In this document: positions 24,320 through 34,195 of the stretch, one piece after another
Position numbering within the stretch: position 1 is the stretch's first letter
How the letters are laid out: every line of letters begins with the position of its first letter
DNA from: Oryzomonas sagensis
GTDB taxonomy: Bacteria > Desulfobacterota > Desulfuromonadia > Geobacterales > Pseudopelobacteraceae
Reading direction: 5' to 3'
Length of the DNA stretch: 36,895 nt
Assembly: GCF_008802355.1 (NCBI RefSeq)
Contig: NZ_VZRA01000009.1
Location: forward strand, 1 to 36,895
Translations under genes and position numbers: made by a program
The notes under the pieces: model-generated
What the model was told of the DNA's origin: nothing
Seen by the model: the letters and a program-made list of their open reading frames with translations, nothing else
Databases searched by the model: none

Positions 24320-24847
24320 CTATTTTCTGTACTCGGCGGGCAGGCCGACCTTGTTGGCGGCGTCGTTCAACTCGTTGTACGCCGCGACGGCGTCGTTATA
24401 GCGCTTCTGCGTCGCCCGGAACTCCTGGGGAAGCCCCTGGATGCGCTCGCGGGATATGCCGACCGGCTTCTTGATGAGTTCTTCCAGTTCCGTCAACTCC
24501 TTTTCGAGCAGTTTAACCTCGGCGTAACGCCCCTTGAACTCCTGCTGCCAGATTTCCGCCTTTTTCCCGCCATACTGGTTGTTGGCGGCGTCAGTCCCCG
24601 CGCCACTCCTGCCCGTTTCCGGCAACGCCGCCTGCTGCCCCGCACCGGCGCCCTTCCCGCTGTCGGCGGCCGGCTGAGCATCGATGTCCCCCAGCCTGCG
24701 CACCTTCTTTCGGTACTGCTTCGGCACGCTGTAGTAATCGTCGCTGAAGTTGACGGTACCGCTCTTGTCGGTCCAGGAGTAGGTTTCCGCCATCGCCGGC
24801 AGCGACCACAGGAGCATCACCGCCACAACCGTTACAATCCGTTTCAT
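24320..24847 (-). CDS. exported DUF4124 domain protein
   Basis: 175-residue protein with a signal peptide (MKRIVTVVAVMLLWSLPAMA) followed directly by the DUF4124 motif ETYSWTDKSGTVNFSDDYYSVP. A low-complexity Ala/Gly linker (about 58-90) leads to a helical coiled coil (about 95-160, VKLLEKELTELEELIKKPVG). Periplasmic; function of the family is unknown. The ATG at 24847 has GGAGAGAGGA just upstream. It lies 19 nt downstream of the HIT-domain stop, so it is probably the last gene of the long purine operon. Confidence 0.8.
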   Translation of the reverse strand: MKRIVTVVAVMLLWSLPAMAETYSWTDKSGTVNFSDDYYSVPKQYRKKVRRLGDIDAQPAADSGKGAGAGQQAALPETGRSGAGTDAANNQYGGKKAEIWQQEFKGRYAEVKLLEKELTELEELIKKPVGISRERIQGLPQEFRATQKRYNDAVAAYNELNDAANKVGLPAEYRK

Positions 24848-24866
24848 GATCTCAAATCCTCTCTCC

Positions 24867-25958
24867 TTACCCCGGAGGCCAGGTAAAATCACGTCCGGCC
24901 AGGAGGTGAAAATGGATGTGGAATACCGATTGCCCGACCCCTTCGCCATTGTTCTGCACCACACGAAAGCCGGACTCGGCATATCCCTTCTGGCGGGCTA
25001 TTTCCCCCGCCTTTCTCATGATAGAGCCGACAAGGGCGTCGTCCTGTTCGGTCATATCGAGACAGTTGACGAAATGCCTCTTCGGCAGAAGGAGGAGATG
25101 CAGGGGCGCTTTGGGGGCGATGTCTTCGATGACCAGAATCTGATCGTCCTCAAACACTTTTTTTGACGGTATCTCGCCGCGGATGATCTTGCAGAAGATG
25201 CACGCGTCCATGGTTGTTCCCTCCGGTATTTCCAGCAATATCAAAAACTCCCGGTTGCCGTCCGCCCCCAGGATAGGTGAATCGCACACCCCGCGCACCA
25301 GAACGCCAAGCTCCGTTGCGGCCCGCCTGACGCCTGCGATGGCCTGCTCGTGAGCGGCCGGGTCGCGGACGATGCCCCCCTGTCCCACGTCGCCCCGGGG
25401 CACCTCGAACTGGGGCTTGATCAAGGCGATGACACGGCCGCCCGGCCGCATCAGCCCGACCACGGCCGGCAGGACTCTGGAGAGCGGGATAAAGGAGGCG
25501 TCGATGACCGCCAGTGCCGGTACTTCATTGAGCCGGTCCGGGGTGAGGTGGCGGATGTTGGTCCGCTCCAGATTGACGACCCGCGGGTCCTGGCGCAGCT
25601 TCCACGCCAACTGGCCGTACCCCACGTCCACCGCAAAGACCTTGCGGCTCCCGGACTGTAACAGGCAATCGGTGAACCCACCGGTGGAGGCCCCCACATC
25701 CAGGGCCACCAGCCCGCCCACGTCCACGCCGAATGCGTCCAGCGCCTTTTTGAGCTTGAGGCCGCCCCGGCTGACGTAGGGCAGCGCCTCCCCTTTGATG
25801 CGGATTTCCGCAGCGGCCGTCACCTGCTGTCCGGCTTTGTCGGCGGCATGGTCGCCCACCACCACCTGGCCGGCCATGATGAGGGCCTGGGCCTTTTCCC
25901 GGGTGGGGGCCAGGCCGCGCGCGACCATCAGCTTATCCAGGCGTTCCTTTGTCGCCAT
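24867..25958 (-). CDS. tlyA: TlyA-type rRNA 2'-O-methyltransferase fused in frame to a HIT domain
   Basis: 363 residues. Residues 1-248 are a complete TlyA: an S4 RNA-binding domain (RLDKLMVARGLAPTREKAQALIMAGQVVVG) and an FtsJ-like methyltransferase (LDVGASTGGFTDCLLQSG, IDASFIPLSRVLP, ALIKPQFEV), which methylates ribosomal RNA using SAM. Residues 250-363 are a complete HIT nucleotide hydrolase (MDACIFCKIIRGEIPSKK) with the histidine triad FHIHFHLL. No stop codon separates them. A strong GGAGGG sits 7 nt before the Met codon at 25211, so the HIT part (24867-25211) can also be made alone. The two are probably normally separate neighbours. The ATG overlaps the pyrE stop by 1 nt. Confidence 0.88.
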   Translation of the reverse strand: MATKERLDKLMVARGLAPTREKAQALIMAGQVVVGDHAADKAGQQVTAAAEIRIKGEALPYVSRGGLKLKKALDAFGVDVGGLVALDVGASTGGFTDCLLQSGSRKVFAVDVGYGQLAWKLRQDPRVVNLERTNIRHLTPDRLNEVPALAVIDASFIPLSRVLPAVVGLMRPGGRVIALIKPQFEVPRGDVGQGGIVRDPAAHEQAIAGVRRAATELGVLVRGVCDSPILGADGNREFLILLEIPEGTTMDACIFCKIIRGEIPSKKVFEDDQILVIEDIAPKAPLHLLLLPKRHFVNCLDMTEQDDALVGSIMRKAGEIARQKGYAESGFRVVQNNGEGVGQSVFHIHFHLLAGRDFTWPPG

Positions 25959-26498
25959 TAAGCGACGAGTTCAGACCTTGTGAAGATGGTCCTCAACCAA
26001 TACCCCTCGGCCTCGATGTTCTCCCGGCCGCCTTCCTCGCGGTCGACCAGGGTGACGATGCCCAGCACCTTCAGCCCCTCTTCTTCGGCCCGGCGCACGG
26101 CCTTCATGGAGGAACCGCCGGTGGTGACCACGTCTTCGACGATCACCACGCCGGTTCCGGCGGGCAGGTTCTTGCGCCCCTCCAGCCACTGGCCGGTGCC
26201 GTGCCCCTTGGGCTCCTTGCGGATGATGAAGGCGTGCATCTTCCTGCCGTCCAGATGGGCGGCAATGGAGGTCGCCGTGGCGATCGGGTCGGCGCCAAGG
26301 GTGATGCCCCCCACCGCTTCCACCCCTGCCACGTCCTTGATCGCCTCGTAAAAGAGCTTGCCCACCAGAAAACCGCCTTCGGCGTGCAGCGTGGTCTGTT
26401 TGCCGTCAAAATAGAAATCGCTCTGCCGGCCGGAGGCCAGGGTCACGAGCCGTTTTTCATAGGACAGCTCCAGGATGATCTTCTTCAGTTTTTCACGG

Positions 26499-26506
<8 letters not shown>
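25958..26506 (-). CDS. pyrE: orotate phosphoribosyltransferase
   Basis: PyrE of 182 residues, which joins orotate to PRPP to make OMP in pyrimidine synthesis. The PRPP motif is [15 protein letters not shown] (about 120-134). Other blocks are [33 protein letters not shown] and [13 protein letters not shown] (catalytic Lys loop). Length is normal. The start lies inside the end of purF (8-nt overlap), so pyrimidine and purine synthesis genes are translated together. Confidence 0.95.
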
Positions 26507-27926
<1,420 letters not shown>

Positions 27927-27951
27927 TGCTTAAGGCTCCGTTGTACCGATT

Positions 27952-28779
27952 TTAAACGAGATTTTTCCTCACATACTCCGCCGCGTTGCGGTACAGCTTC
28001 AGACCATCCCCCTCTTCCGGCAGCTCTTCCCGGGTCCAGCGGGGATGTTGGGTGTAATGCACAAAGGCCTCGGGATGGGGCATCAGGCCCATCAGGCGGC
28101 CGGTCGGGTCGCACAGCCCGGCGATGGCGTTCTGGGCTCCGTTGGGATTCAGGGGAAACTCCATGGTCGCCGCCGCGTAATCCGGACCGGAGTATTTCAG
28201 TACCGCCAGGTGTTCCCGCTCGATGCGCTCCAGGGTTGCAGGCGAATCGCAGAGGAATTTCCCCTCGCCGTGGCGCATCGGCAGGTAGATACCGTGCTCG
28301 ATCCCCGTGGTGAAGACGCTGGGCGAGGCCGCATCGGTCTTCAGATACACCCACCGATCCTGAAAACGACCGCAGTCGTTAAAGGTCAGGGTCGTGCGCT
28401 GGGTCAGGAAATCGCCGTCAAAACCGGGCAACATGCCCATCTTGACCATCAACTGGAAGCCGTTGCAGACCCCCAGGATCAGCTTGCCGGCAGCGATGAA
28501 ACGGGTGAACTGCTCCACCAGTTTTTCGCCCGTACCGCTGACGCCGGCGTGTTTCAAGCGGTTGGCCTGGGCCTTGGCGCTCCCCAGGTCGTCCCCGTCC
28601 AGAAAACCGCCGGTCAGGTTGAGAAAATGGAAGTCGTCCAGCCGGACCTCTCCGGAGAGGATCTCGGCGATATGGGCGATGACCGCCTCGTCGAAGCCTC
28701 CCAGACGGCACGCATGGGCCGCCTCGGTCTCGCAGTTGGTGCCGTTTCCGGTGATGACGATGGCTCTCGTTTTTTTCAT
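27952..28779 (-). CDS. purQ: phosphoribosylformylglycinamidine synthase glutaminase subunit
   Basis: PurQ of 275 residues, a class I glutamine amidotransferase that supplies ammonia to PurL for FGAM synthesis. The nucleophile is the Cys in ILGVCNGFQLM, and the His-Glu pair is in LMPHPEAFVHY. It is longer than the 230-residue PurQ of Bacillus and resembles the glutaminase domain of large PurL enzymes. The start has TAGGA upstream. It lies 18 nt after the restriction-modification cassette that separates it from its partner purL. Confidence 0.93.
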   Translation of the reverse strand: MKKTRAIVITGNGTNCETEAAHACRLGGFDEAVIAHIAEILSGEVRLDDFHFLNLTGGFLDGDDLGSAKAQANRLKHAGVSGTGEKLVEQFTRFIAAGKLILGVCNGFQLMVKMGMLPGFDGDFLTQRTTLTFNDCGRFQDRWVYLKTDAASPSVFTTGIEHGIYLPMRHGEGKFLCDSPATLERIEREHLAVLKYSGPDYAAATMEFPLNPNGAQNAIAGLCDPTGRLMGLMPHPEAFVHYTQHPRWTREELPEEGDGLKLYRNAAEYVRKNLV

Positions 28780-28797
28780 ATAGCTATTCCTATTGGT

Positions 28798-29478
28798 CTA
28801 TTTACTGTTGTACTTTGTTTTCTTTTCGAACAAACGGGGTTGAGGCAATTCAATTACTTTTTGATTATTCCAAATAATGCCGTTTCGTTTGTTTCCCTCT
28901 TCGGATATTTCATTCCCCCATGCAACCCAACCTGGCTGAGGGTGCCGGCAGAATAATTCCAAATATGGGCCTGGACTGCATGACTCAATCAAACCATACT
29001 GCTCGTCGGGTTTACGTGAGTGTTCACGTTTGTTTGAAGAAATAATATTTACTTGGCGGCGTCCGGCATCCAGAGTTCGCATTTTTCCACGTATTCCGAA
29101 TAAGATCAATTCTGTAACATTACGAAAGTAAAAACCGACTCCACGACCATCGGGGCCGCCATCTTTTCTTGTTTTATACCAAACCAGATTACTTTTGTAA
29201 GTGAAACCCCAACGACGCATGACTTCAAGCCCCTCGGCGAGAAGTGCATTGGGAACCCAAAGATAGAGGTGACTCTTTTGAGCAGCGACGTCTTGGACTG
29301 GCAGCGACATTATTTCTTCAAGCGCCATCGTGGGGTAACGAAGCAGGCGTTGGTGTTCAGGCGCCATTTTGCCAGTCCGATTGTTAAACTGCCAGGGTGG
29401 ATCGGCTAATATTGTACCGAACTCTCCTGTAATTCTTCTTTTAAAATCATCGACAGCAGTACTGTTTTGTTTGCTCAT
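28798..29478 (-). CDS. MT-A70 family adenine-N6 DNA methyltransferase of a type II R-M system
   Basis: 226-residue MT-A70-type methyltransferase. The catalytic motif is D26-P-P-W29 in ILADPPWQF. Other blocks are LYLWVPNALLAEGLEVMRRW, SNLVWYKT and the RNVTELILFG strand. The family transfers methyl from SAM to adenine N6. Its ATG overlaps the stop of the restriction-enzyme gene by one base (TGATG), which fixes this start over an in-frame ATG 54 nt upstream. It should protect host DNA from the adjacent nuclease. The segment is more AT-rich than the pur genes on both sides. Last gene of the cassette, 18 nt before purQ. Confidence 0.88.
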   Translation of the reverse strand: MSKQNSTAVDDFKRRITGEFGTILADPPWQFNNRTGKMAPEHQRLLRYPTMALEEIMSLPVQDVAAQKSHLYLWVPNALLAEGLEVMRRWGFTYKSNLVWYKTRKDGGPDGRGVGFYFRNVTELILFGIRGKMRTLDAGRRQVNIISSNKREHSRKPDEQYGLIESCSPGPYLELFCRHPQPGWVAWGNEISEEGNKRNGIIWNNQKVIELPQPRLFEKKTKYNSK

Positions 29479-30068
29479 CAGCAGTCCTCGAGATAAAGTG
29501 ATTTTTTGATACCGAAAACCAAGAGAGGACAACCGGCACCGCCGCCACCTTCGATTCGTGGCAACAGTTTACTCATATGTGTCGTTGAAGAACCGTAAGA
29601 AGAACCGCGCTCCAAACTGTCAAAAACGTCCTGAAGCTCATCGCAGCGAGTAATAATGATACCGGCACAAATCGCTCGAAGATCAAAAAGCAAGCGAAAA
29701 TTATTTAAATCTCGATCAAAAAAAGGATCTTTATTGTTCCATTCTATTTCAAGAGCAACACGATTTTTATAACAATCAACCTTATGTGTTGGAGAATCCA
29801 TCTGATGTTGGTCAACTATGACTTTTGTCTCAAAAGATTTTTCAACCCATCCTTTTCTCGAGAATGCACTGTCAATTGACTCAGCAACCTTGGATTTTCT
29901 GCCACCACCGACGGTAATCCAACTTTTCCTAAGTCGAAACTCCATCAAAATTGAAATAATATCATTCCATTCACTTGTGAAGTCACTCTTTAAGATAGCA
30001 CATGCATGTTTCCATTCGTGTACTTCATAATTATCACGAATATAGTCAGGAATTAGCTCAATACCCAT
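29478..30068 (-). CDS. BglII/BstYI-family type II restriction endonuclease
   Basis: 196-residue protein with the BglII-family active site: D98 in HKVDCY, then E107-I-E109 in VALEIEWN, matching the D-x8-E-x-(Q/E) spacing of BglII (as I recall it). The NKDPFFDRDLNNFRLLF stretch after it is also typical of the family. BglII and BstYI cut sites with a GATC core, so a GATC-containing target is likely; the outer bases cannot be predicted. The start has GGGG 5 nt upstream. The gene begins 45 nt after the purL stop. AT-rich and apparently foreign relative to the pur genes. Confidence 0.85.
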   Translation of the reverse strand: MGIELIPDYIRDNYEVHEWKHACAILKSDFTSEWNDIISILMEFRLRKSWITVGGGRKSKVAESIDSAFSRKGWVEKSFETKVIVDQHQMDSPTHKVDCYKNRVALEIEWNNKDPFFDRDLNNFRLLFDLRAICAGIIITRCDELQDVFDSLERGSSYGSSTTHMSKLLPRIEGGGGAGCPLLVFGIKKSLYLEDC

Positions 30069-30113
30069 AACGACCCCATTTCAGCACAATCATTTGATAG
30101 GCATACCAGCCTC

Positions 30114-33104
30114 TTACAGCTCCCTCAATGTCTTCTGCCAGGCTTCCTTCAACTCCGCCAGCCCGGCACGCACAACGGCGGCACCATTCAGTCCCACGAT
30201 GGCGAGCACCGGCTCCGGGGTCACCACGCCGATGGAGGCGAAACAGTTGCCGCTCATGATGTTCTCAAATTCTTCCCGTTGTTCGGGGTGAACCGTAACA
30301 AGATGGCGCGATGCCGATTCGGAAAAGAGCAGCGTCGCATCGGATTTACCCGCCATGTCCCCTTTCCAGAGCACCCGGGAGAGTTCCAGGCTCATGCCGT
30401 AGCCCCCGGCAAAGGCCGACTCGGCCGCGGCCACGGCCAGGCCGCCGTCGGAGAGGTCGTGGCAGGAGGCCGCCAGCCGCTGCGTGACCGCCTGATGGTA
30501 GGCTTGGTAGCGTCGGTAGGCCCGGCCGGTGTCCACCAGTGGCACCTTGTTGCCGATGGCGCCCTTGAGGGCAAAATATTCGGAACCGCCCAACTCGTCG
30601 CCGGTTTTGCCCAGCAGATACACGATATCGCCCGGCCGTTTCACGTCCATGGTGACGGCGTTGCGGGCATCCTCGATCTTGCCGATCACCGAGAAGAGCA
30701 GGGTCGGCGGAATGGAAATCTTGGTGGAGCCGTCGTAGAAATCGTTCTTCATGGAATCCTTGCCCGAGATCAGCGGCAGGTTGTAGGCCATGCAGATGTC
30801 GTACAGCGCCTGGTTGGAACGCACCAGTTGGGCCATCTTGTAGGGGCCGTCCGGGGTTTTCTCCGACAGGACCGGGTCGCACCAGCAGAAGTTGTCCAGG
30901 CCGGCCACCAGATCAAGGGAGCCGCCCACGGCCACGTAGTTGCGCAACGCCTCGTCGATGGCGTTGGCGGTCATGTGGTAGGTATCGATATCGGAATAGC
31001 GCGGGCAGATGCCGTGGGCCGTCACCACCCCTTCGAAGGAATCCAGGATCGGCCGCACCACGGCGGCGTCGGAGGGGCCGTCGTTGGCAACGCCGCTGAA
31101 CGGCTTCACCACCGAGCCCCCCTGGACCTCGTGATCGTAGCGGCGCACTACCGACTCCTTGGAGCAGATGTTGAGCGCCCCGAGCAGGGCGGCCAGATCG
31201 TCGGAGTAATCCCCCTTGACCTCGACAACCGGTTCGGCATGCCGGGGCGGGTCCCATTTGGCGGGCAGTTGCAGCGGCGGCAGCCCCTCGTGCATGAACG
31301 CCATGGGCAGCCAGGCTACGGTACGGTCATCATAGAGGATATGGAATACGCCGTTGTCGGTGAATTCGCCCAGTACCGTGGCCTCGACGCCGAAACGTTT
31401 GGCCATGGCCAGGAACTCGTCGATCCGTTCGGGCGGCACCGCCAGGGACATGCGTTCCTGGGCTTCGGAGATGATAATTTCCCAGGGGTTGAGTCCGGGA
31501 TATTTAAGCGGGGCTTTAGCGAGGTCCATGCGACAGCCGCCGCACTCGCCGGCCATCTCGCCCACCGAGGAGGAAAGCCCCCCGGCGCCGTTGTCGGTGA
31601 TGAAGCGGTAGAGCGCCTTGTCCCGCGCCCGGATCAGGAAGTCGAACATGCGTTTCTGGGTGATCGGGTCGCCGATCTGCACCGCCGTGACCGGCGAGTT
31701 TTCGTTCAGCTCTTCGGACGAAAAGGTCGCGCCGTGAATGCCGTCCTTGCCGATACGGCCGCCGGTCATCACGATCAGGTCCCCCGGTTTGATGGATTTC
31801 TCGTGGCTCGGCTGGCCGTTGATCTCACTCGGCATGATCCCGGCGGTACCGCAGAAAACCAGCGGCTTGCCGGCGAAACGCTCGTCAAAGACCAGAGAAC
31901 CGTTCACCGTGGGGATGCCGCTCTTGTTGCCGCCATGCTCGACCCCCTCCACCACCCCTTCGTAGATGCGGCGGGGATGGAGCAGGCGCGCGGGGAGCGC
32001 TTTTTCATAGAACGGGTCGGCGAAGCAGAACACGTCGGTATTGAAGATCAGCTTGGCCCCCTGGCCGGTGCCGAAGGGGTCGCGATTGACCCCCACAATG
32101 CCGGTCAACGCCCCGCCGTAAGGGTCCAGGGCCGACGGCGAGTTGTGGGTTTCCACCTTGAAGACCAGCGACTGCCGGTCATTGAATTTGATCACCCCGG
32201 CATTGTCCTTGAACACCGACAGGCAGAAGTCCTTATCGCCCAATTTAGCGCGCACATCCCTGGTGGTCCGCTGGATGAACGACTTGAACAGGGATTTGAT
32301 CTCCTGCTTGTTGCCCTCTTCATCCTCGTACTGCACCGTACCGGAAAAGATCTTGTGCTTGCAGTGTTCCGACCAGGTCTGGGCCAGGCACTCCAACTCC
32401 ACATCGGTCGGGTTGGCGCCCAGGCCTACGGTGGCGCGCTCCGCCACGACCTGCGGGTCGCGGTAATGGGCCTGGATGATCCGCATCTCCTCCAGGGTCA
32501 GGGCCAGAACCCCCTCCTTGCTGATACGCAGCAACTCCTCGTCAGACACGTTCAGATCAATTTCACTGACCTCGGCCTTGGCCTCGGCCAGCACCTTGGG
32601 GACCGTCGGCGCAAAACCGCGCTTGGCCATGAAATCGGCGGCCGAGAGCACGCTGTAGCGCTGAATGAGGGTGTTGCACAAGAGGCCGGTGGCGATTTGC
32701 TCGACATCGGCGACCTCAAAGGCGCCCTTCAGCAGGTACTGCACCGAATAGTAGACCCCTTCGCCGGCGGCAAAAGAACGGCCGGTCAGGTATTCCACGG
32801 CTTCCCGGGCGGTGCGCCCCACGTTGTCGGTCACGCCGGGGCGGAAACCGACCTCCACGGCACAATCGAAACCGGCCGCCAAGGGCCGTTCGATGCTCCA
32901 CTCCTGGATCACCGGGTCGCTGAACGGGCCTGCCGCGGCCTGTTGCAGCTCCTCCGGCGTCAAGGCGGCATCAACGGTATACACGTCGATGGTGCGGACC
33001 TCGTCCACCGCCAGATGCAGGAAATGCTCGATCTCCCGCTTGATCCGTTCACCGCAGGCGTCGCGGACGCTCTCCTTCAGGGCAACTTCAATTCTGTGCG
33101 CCAT
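30114..33104 (-). CDS. purL: phosphoribosylformylglycinamidine synthase, PurSL-type
   Basis: 996-residue synthetase subunit that converts FGAR, ATP and ammonia to FGAM. The first 170 residues form a PurS-like domain (MAHRIEVALKESVRDACGER), fused to the PurL core: TWSEHCKHKIFSGTV, FKVETHNSPSALDPYGGALT, GVNRDPFGTGQGAKLIFNTD, HGGNKSGIPTVNGSL, DGIHGATFSSEEL and DNGAGGLSSSVGEMAGECGG. It lacks a C-terminal glutaminase, which is supplied by PurQ. It starts 1 nt after the mscS-like stop. The partner purQ is displaced by the restriction-modification cassette. Confidence 0.95.
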   Translation of the reverse strand: MAHRIEVALKESVRDACGERIKREIEHFLHLAVDEVRTIDVYTVDAALTPEELQQAAAGPFSDPVIQEWSIERPLAAGFDCAVEVGFRPGVTDNVGRTAREAVEYLTGRSFAAGEGVYYSVQYLLKGAFEVADVEQIATGLLCNTLIQRYSVLSAADFMAKRGFAPTVPKVLAEAKAEVSEIDLNVSDEELLRISKEGVLALTLEEMRIIQAHYRDPQVVAERATVGLGANPTDVELECLAQTWSEHCKHKIFSGTVQYEDEEGNKQEIKSLFKSFIQRTTRDVRAKLGDKDFCLSVFKDNAGVIKFNDRQSLVFKVETHNSPSALDPYGGALTGIVGVNRDPFGTGQGAKLIFNTDVFCFADPFYEKALPARLLHPRRIYEGVVEGVEHGGNKSGIPTVNGSLVFDERFAGKPLVFCGTAGIMPSEINGQPSHEKSIKPGDLIVMTGGRIGKDGIHGATFSSEELNENSPVTAVQIGDPITQKRMFDFLIRARDKALYRFITDNGAGGLSSSVGEMAGECGGCRMDLAKAPLKYPGLNPWEIIISEAQERMSLAVPPERIDEFLAMAKRFGVEATVLGEFTDNGVFHILYDDRTVAWLPMAFMHEGLPPLQLPAKWDPPRHAEPVVEVKGDYSDDLAALLGALNICSKESVVRRYDHEVQGGSVVKPFSGVANDGPSDAAVVRPILDSFEGVVTAHGICPRYSDIDTYHMTANAIDEALRNYVAVGGSLDLVAGLDNFCWCDPVLSEKTPDGPYKMAQLVRSNQALYDICMAYNLPLISGKDSMKNDFYDGSTKISIPPTLLFSVIGKIEDARNAVTMDVKRPGDIVYLLGKTGDELGGSEYFALKGAIGNKVPLVDTGRAYRRYQAYHQAVTQRLAASCHDLSDGGLAVAAAESAFAGGYGMSLELSRVLWKGDMAGKSDATLLFSESASRHLVTVHPEQREEFENIMSGNCFASIGVVTPEPVLAIVGLNGAAVVRAGLAELKEAWQKTLREL

Positions 33105-33105
33105 G

Positions 33106-34194
33106 TCAGTTGGTTCCTTTTTCCATGATCACCGTCCTGATGGGGAACGGGATTTCGATGCTATTTTCGGTAAAGCGGCGAATAATCAGCGAGTTGACCT
33201 TATCGGTGGTACCGAACAGGCGGGAGTACTCCTCCACCCAGAAAAAGAGCGACATATTCAGGGCCGAATCGCCAAAGGAGACAAAATATGCTTCGGGCGC
33301 CGGGTCGCGCAGCACATCCTCCACCTCCAGGGCCGTGGCCACCAGAAGCGCCTTGACCCTATCCACGTCGCTGCCGTAGGCCACGCCGATATTGACGCGC
33401 CCCTTGGCGCGGGCATCCGGGAAAGCCTGGTTGATCAACATGGTATTGCACAGGTCCGAGTTGGGGATGATCAACAGTTGGTTGTCCATGGTTTTGATCT
33501 TGGTGCTGCGCAGGCCGATGCCGGCCACATCCCCCACCTGGCCGCCCGACAGTTGGATGCGGTCGCCGATTCGAAAGGGCTGGTCGAGCATGAGGGTGAA
33601 GCCCGAGATCATGTGGGCCAGGGTATCCTTGGCGGCCATGCCGATGGCCAGGGAGCCGATGCCGAGTGCGGTGACCAGCGAGAAGATGTCGTAGTTGAAA
33701 TGCTTGAGGATGACGATCAGCGCCGCCCCCATCAGGAACAGCATGGTGACTTTTTCCGCAATCGGGATCATGTGCCGGGAGATCAGGGCATCGGTATCGT
33801 GCTGCCGGCCGGCGATATACCACTGCAACAGTTCGTCAAAGGCGTGGTAGATCAGGTTGAAGACGATGATCACCAGGACGATGAAGAGAACGCCGGAGAA
33901 GACCGTGATCAACTTTTCATGCAGCGGCAGGGAACGGATCGCCAGGTAGATGCCCGATGTGACCAGAAGCCGCGAGACATGGGGGGTAATGCGGTGGAGG
34001 ATGCGGTCGTCCAGGTCGGTGCTGGTGAAGGAGGCCAGCCGCTTGCCCCACTTGTCCAGCGCCATGACGATCAGTTGGGCCAGCATCCAGAAAATGGCCA
34101 GGATCAGGAGCGCGCCCAGGATTTCCTTGGCCCAGAACAGGATGGGGCCGTCCGTATCCAGCGGCCGGAAAAGCCCTTGGATCATATCCAGCAT
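33106..34194 (-). CDS. MscS-family small mechanosensitive channel
   Basis: 362-residue MscS-type channel. Several N-terminal membrane helices (WAKEILGALLILAIFWMLAQ and others) precede the pore helix region ALGIGSLAIGMAAKDTLAHMISG and the beta domain FRIGDRIQLSGGQVGDVAGIGLRSTKIKTMDNQLLIIPNSDL. The family opens under membrane tension to release solutes. The ATG at 34194 lies 1 nt past the purB stop; a longer reading inside purB (to 34299) is rejected. It sits between purB and purL, an unusual place, and is probably co-translated with them. Confidence 0.9.
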   Translation of the reverse strand: MLDMIQGLFRPLDTDGPILFWAKEILGALLILAIFWMLAQLIVMALDKWGKRLASFTSTDLDDRILHRITPHVSRLLVTSGIYLAIRSLPLHEKLITVFSGVLFIVLVIIVFNLIYHAFDELLQWYIAGRQHDTDALISRHMIPIAEKVTMLFLMGAALIVILKHFNYDIFSLVTALGIGSLAIGMAAKDTLAHMISGFTLMLDQPFRIGDRIQLSGGQVGDVAGIGLRSTKIKTMDNQLLIIPNSDLCNTMLINQAFPDARAKGRVNIGVAYGSDVDRVKALLVATALEVEDVLRDPAPEAYFVSFGDSALNMSLFFWVEEYSRLFGTTDKVNSLIIRRFTENSIEIPFPIRTVIMEKGTN

Positions 34195-34195
34195 T

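Noticed and set aside
30279-33128. 949-codon open frame antisense to purL
   Set aside because: It mirrors the codon pattern of purL on the other strand, has no recognisable domains, and purL is certain. High GC makes long antisense frames common.
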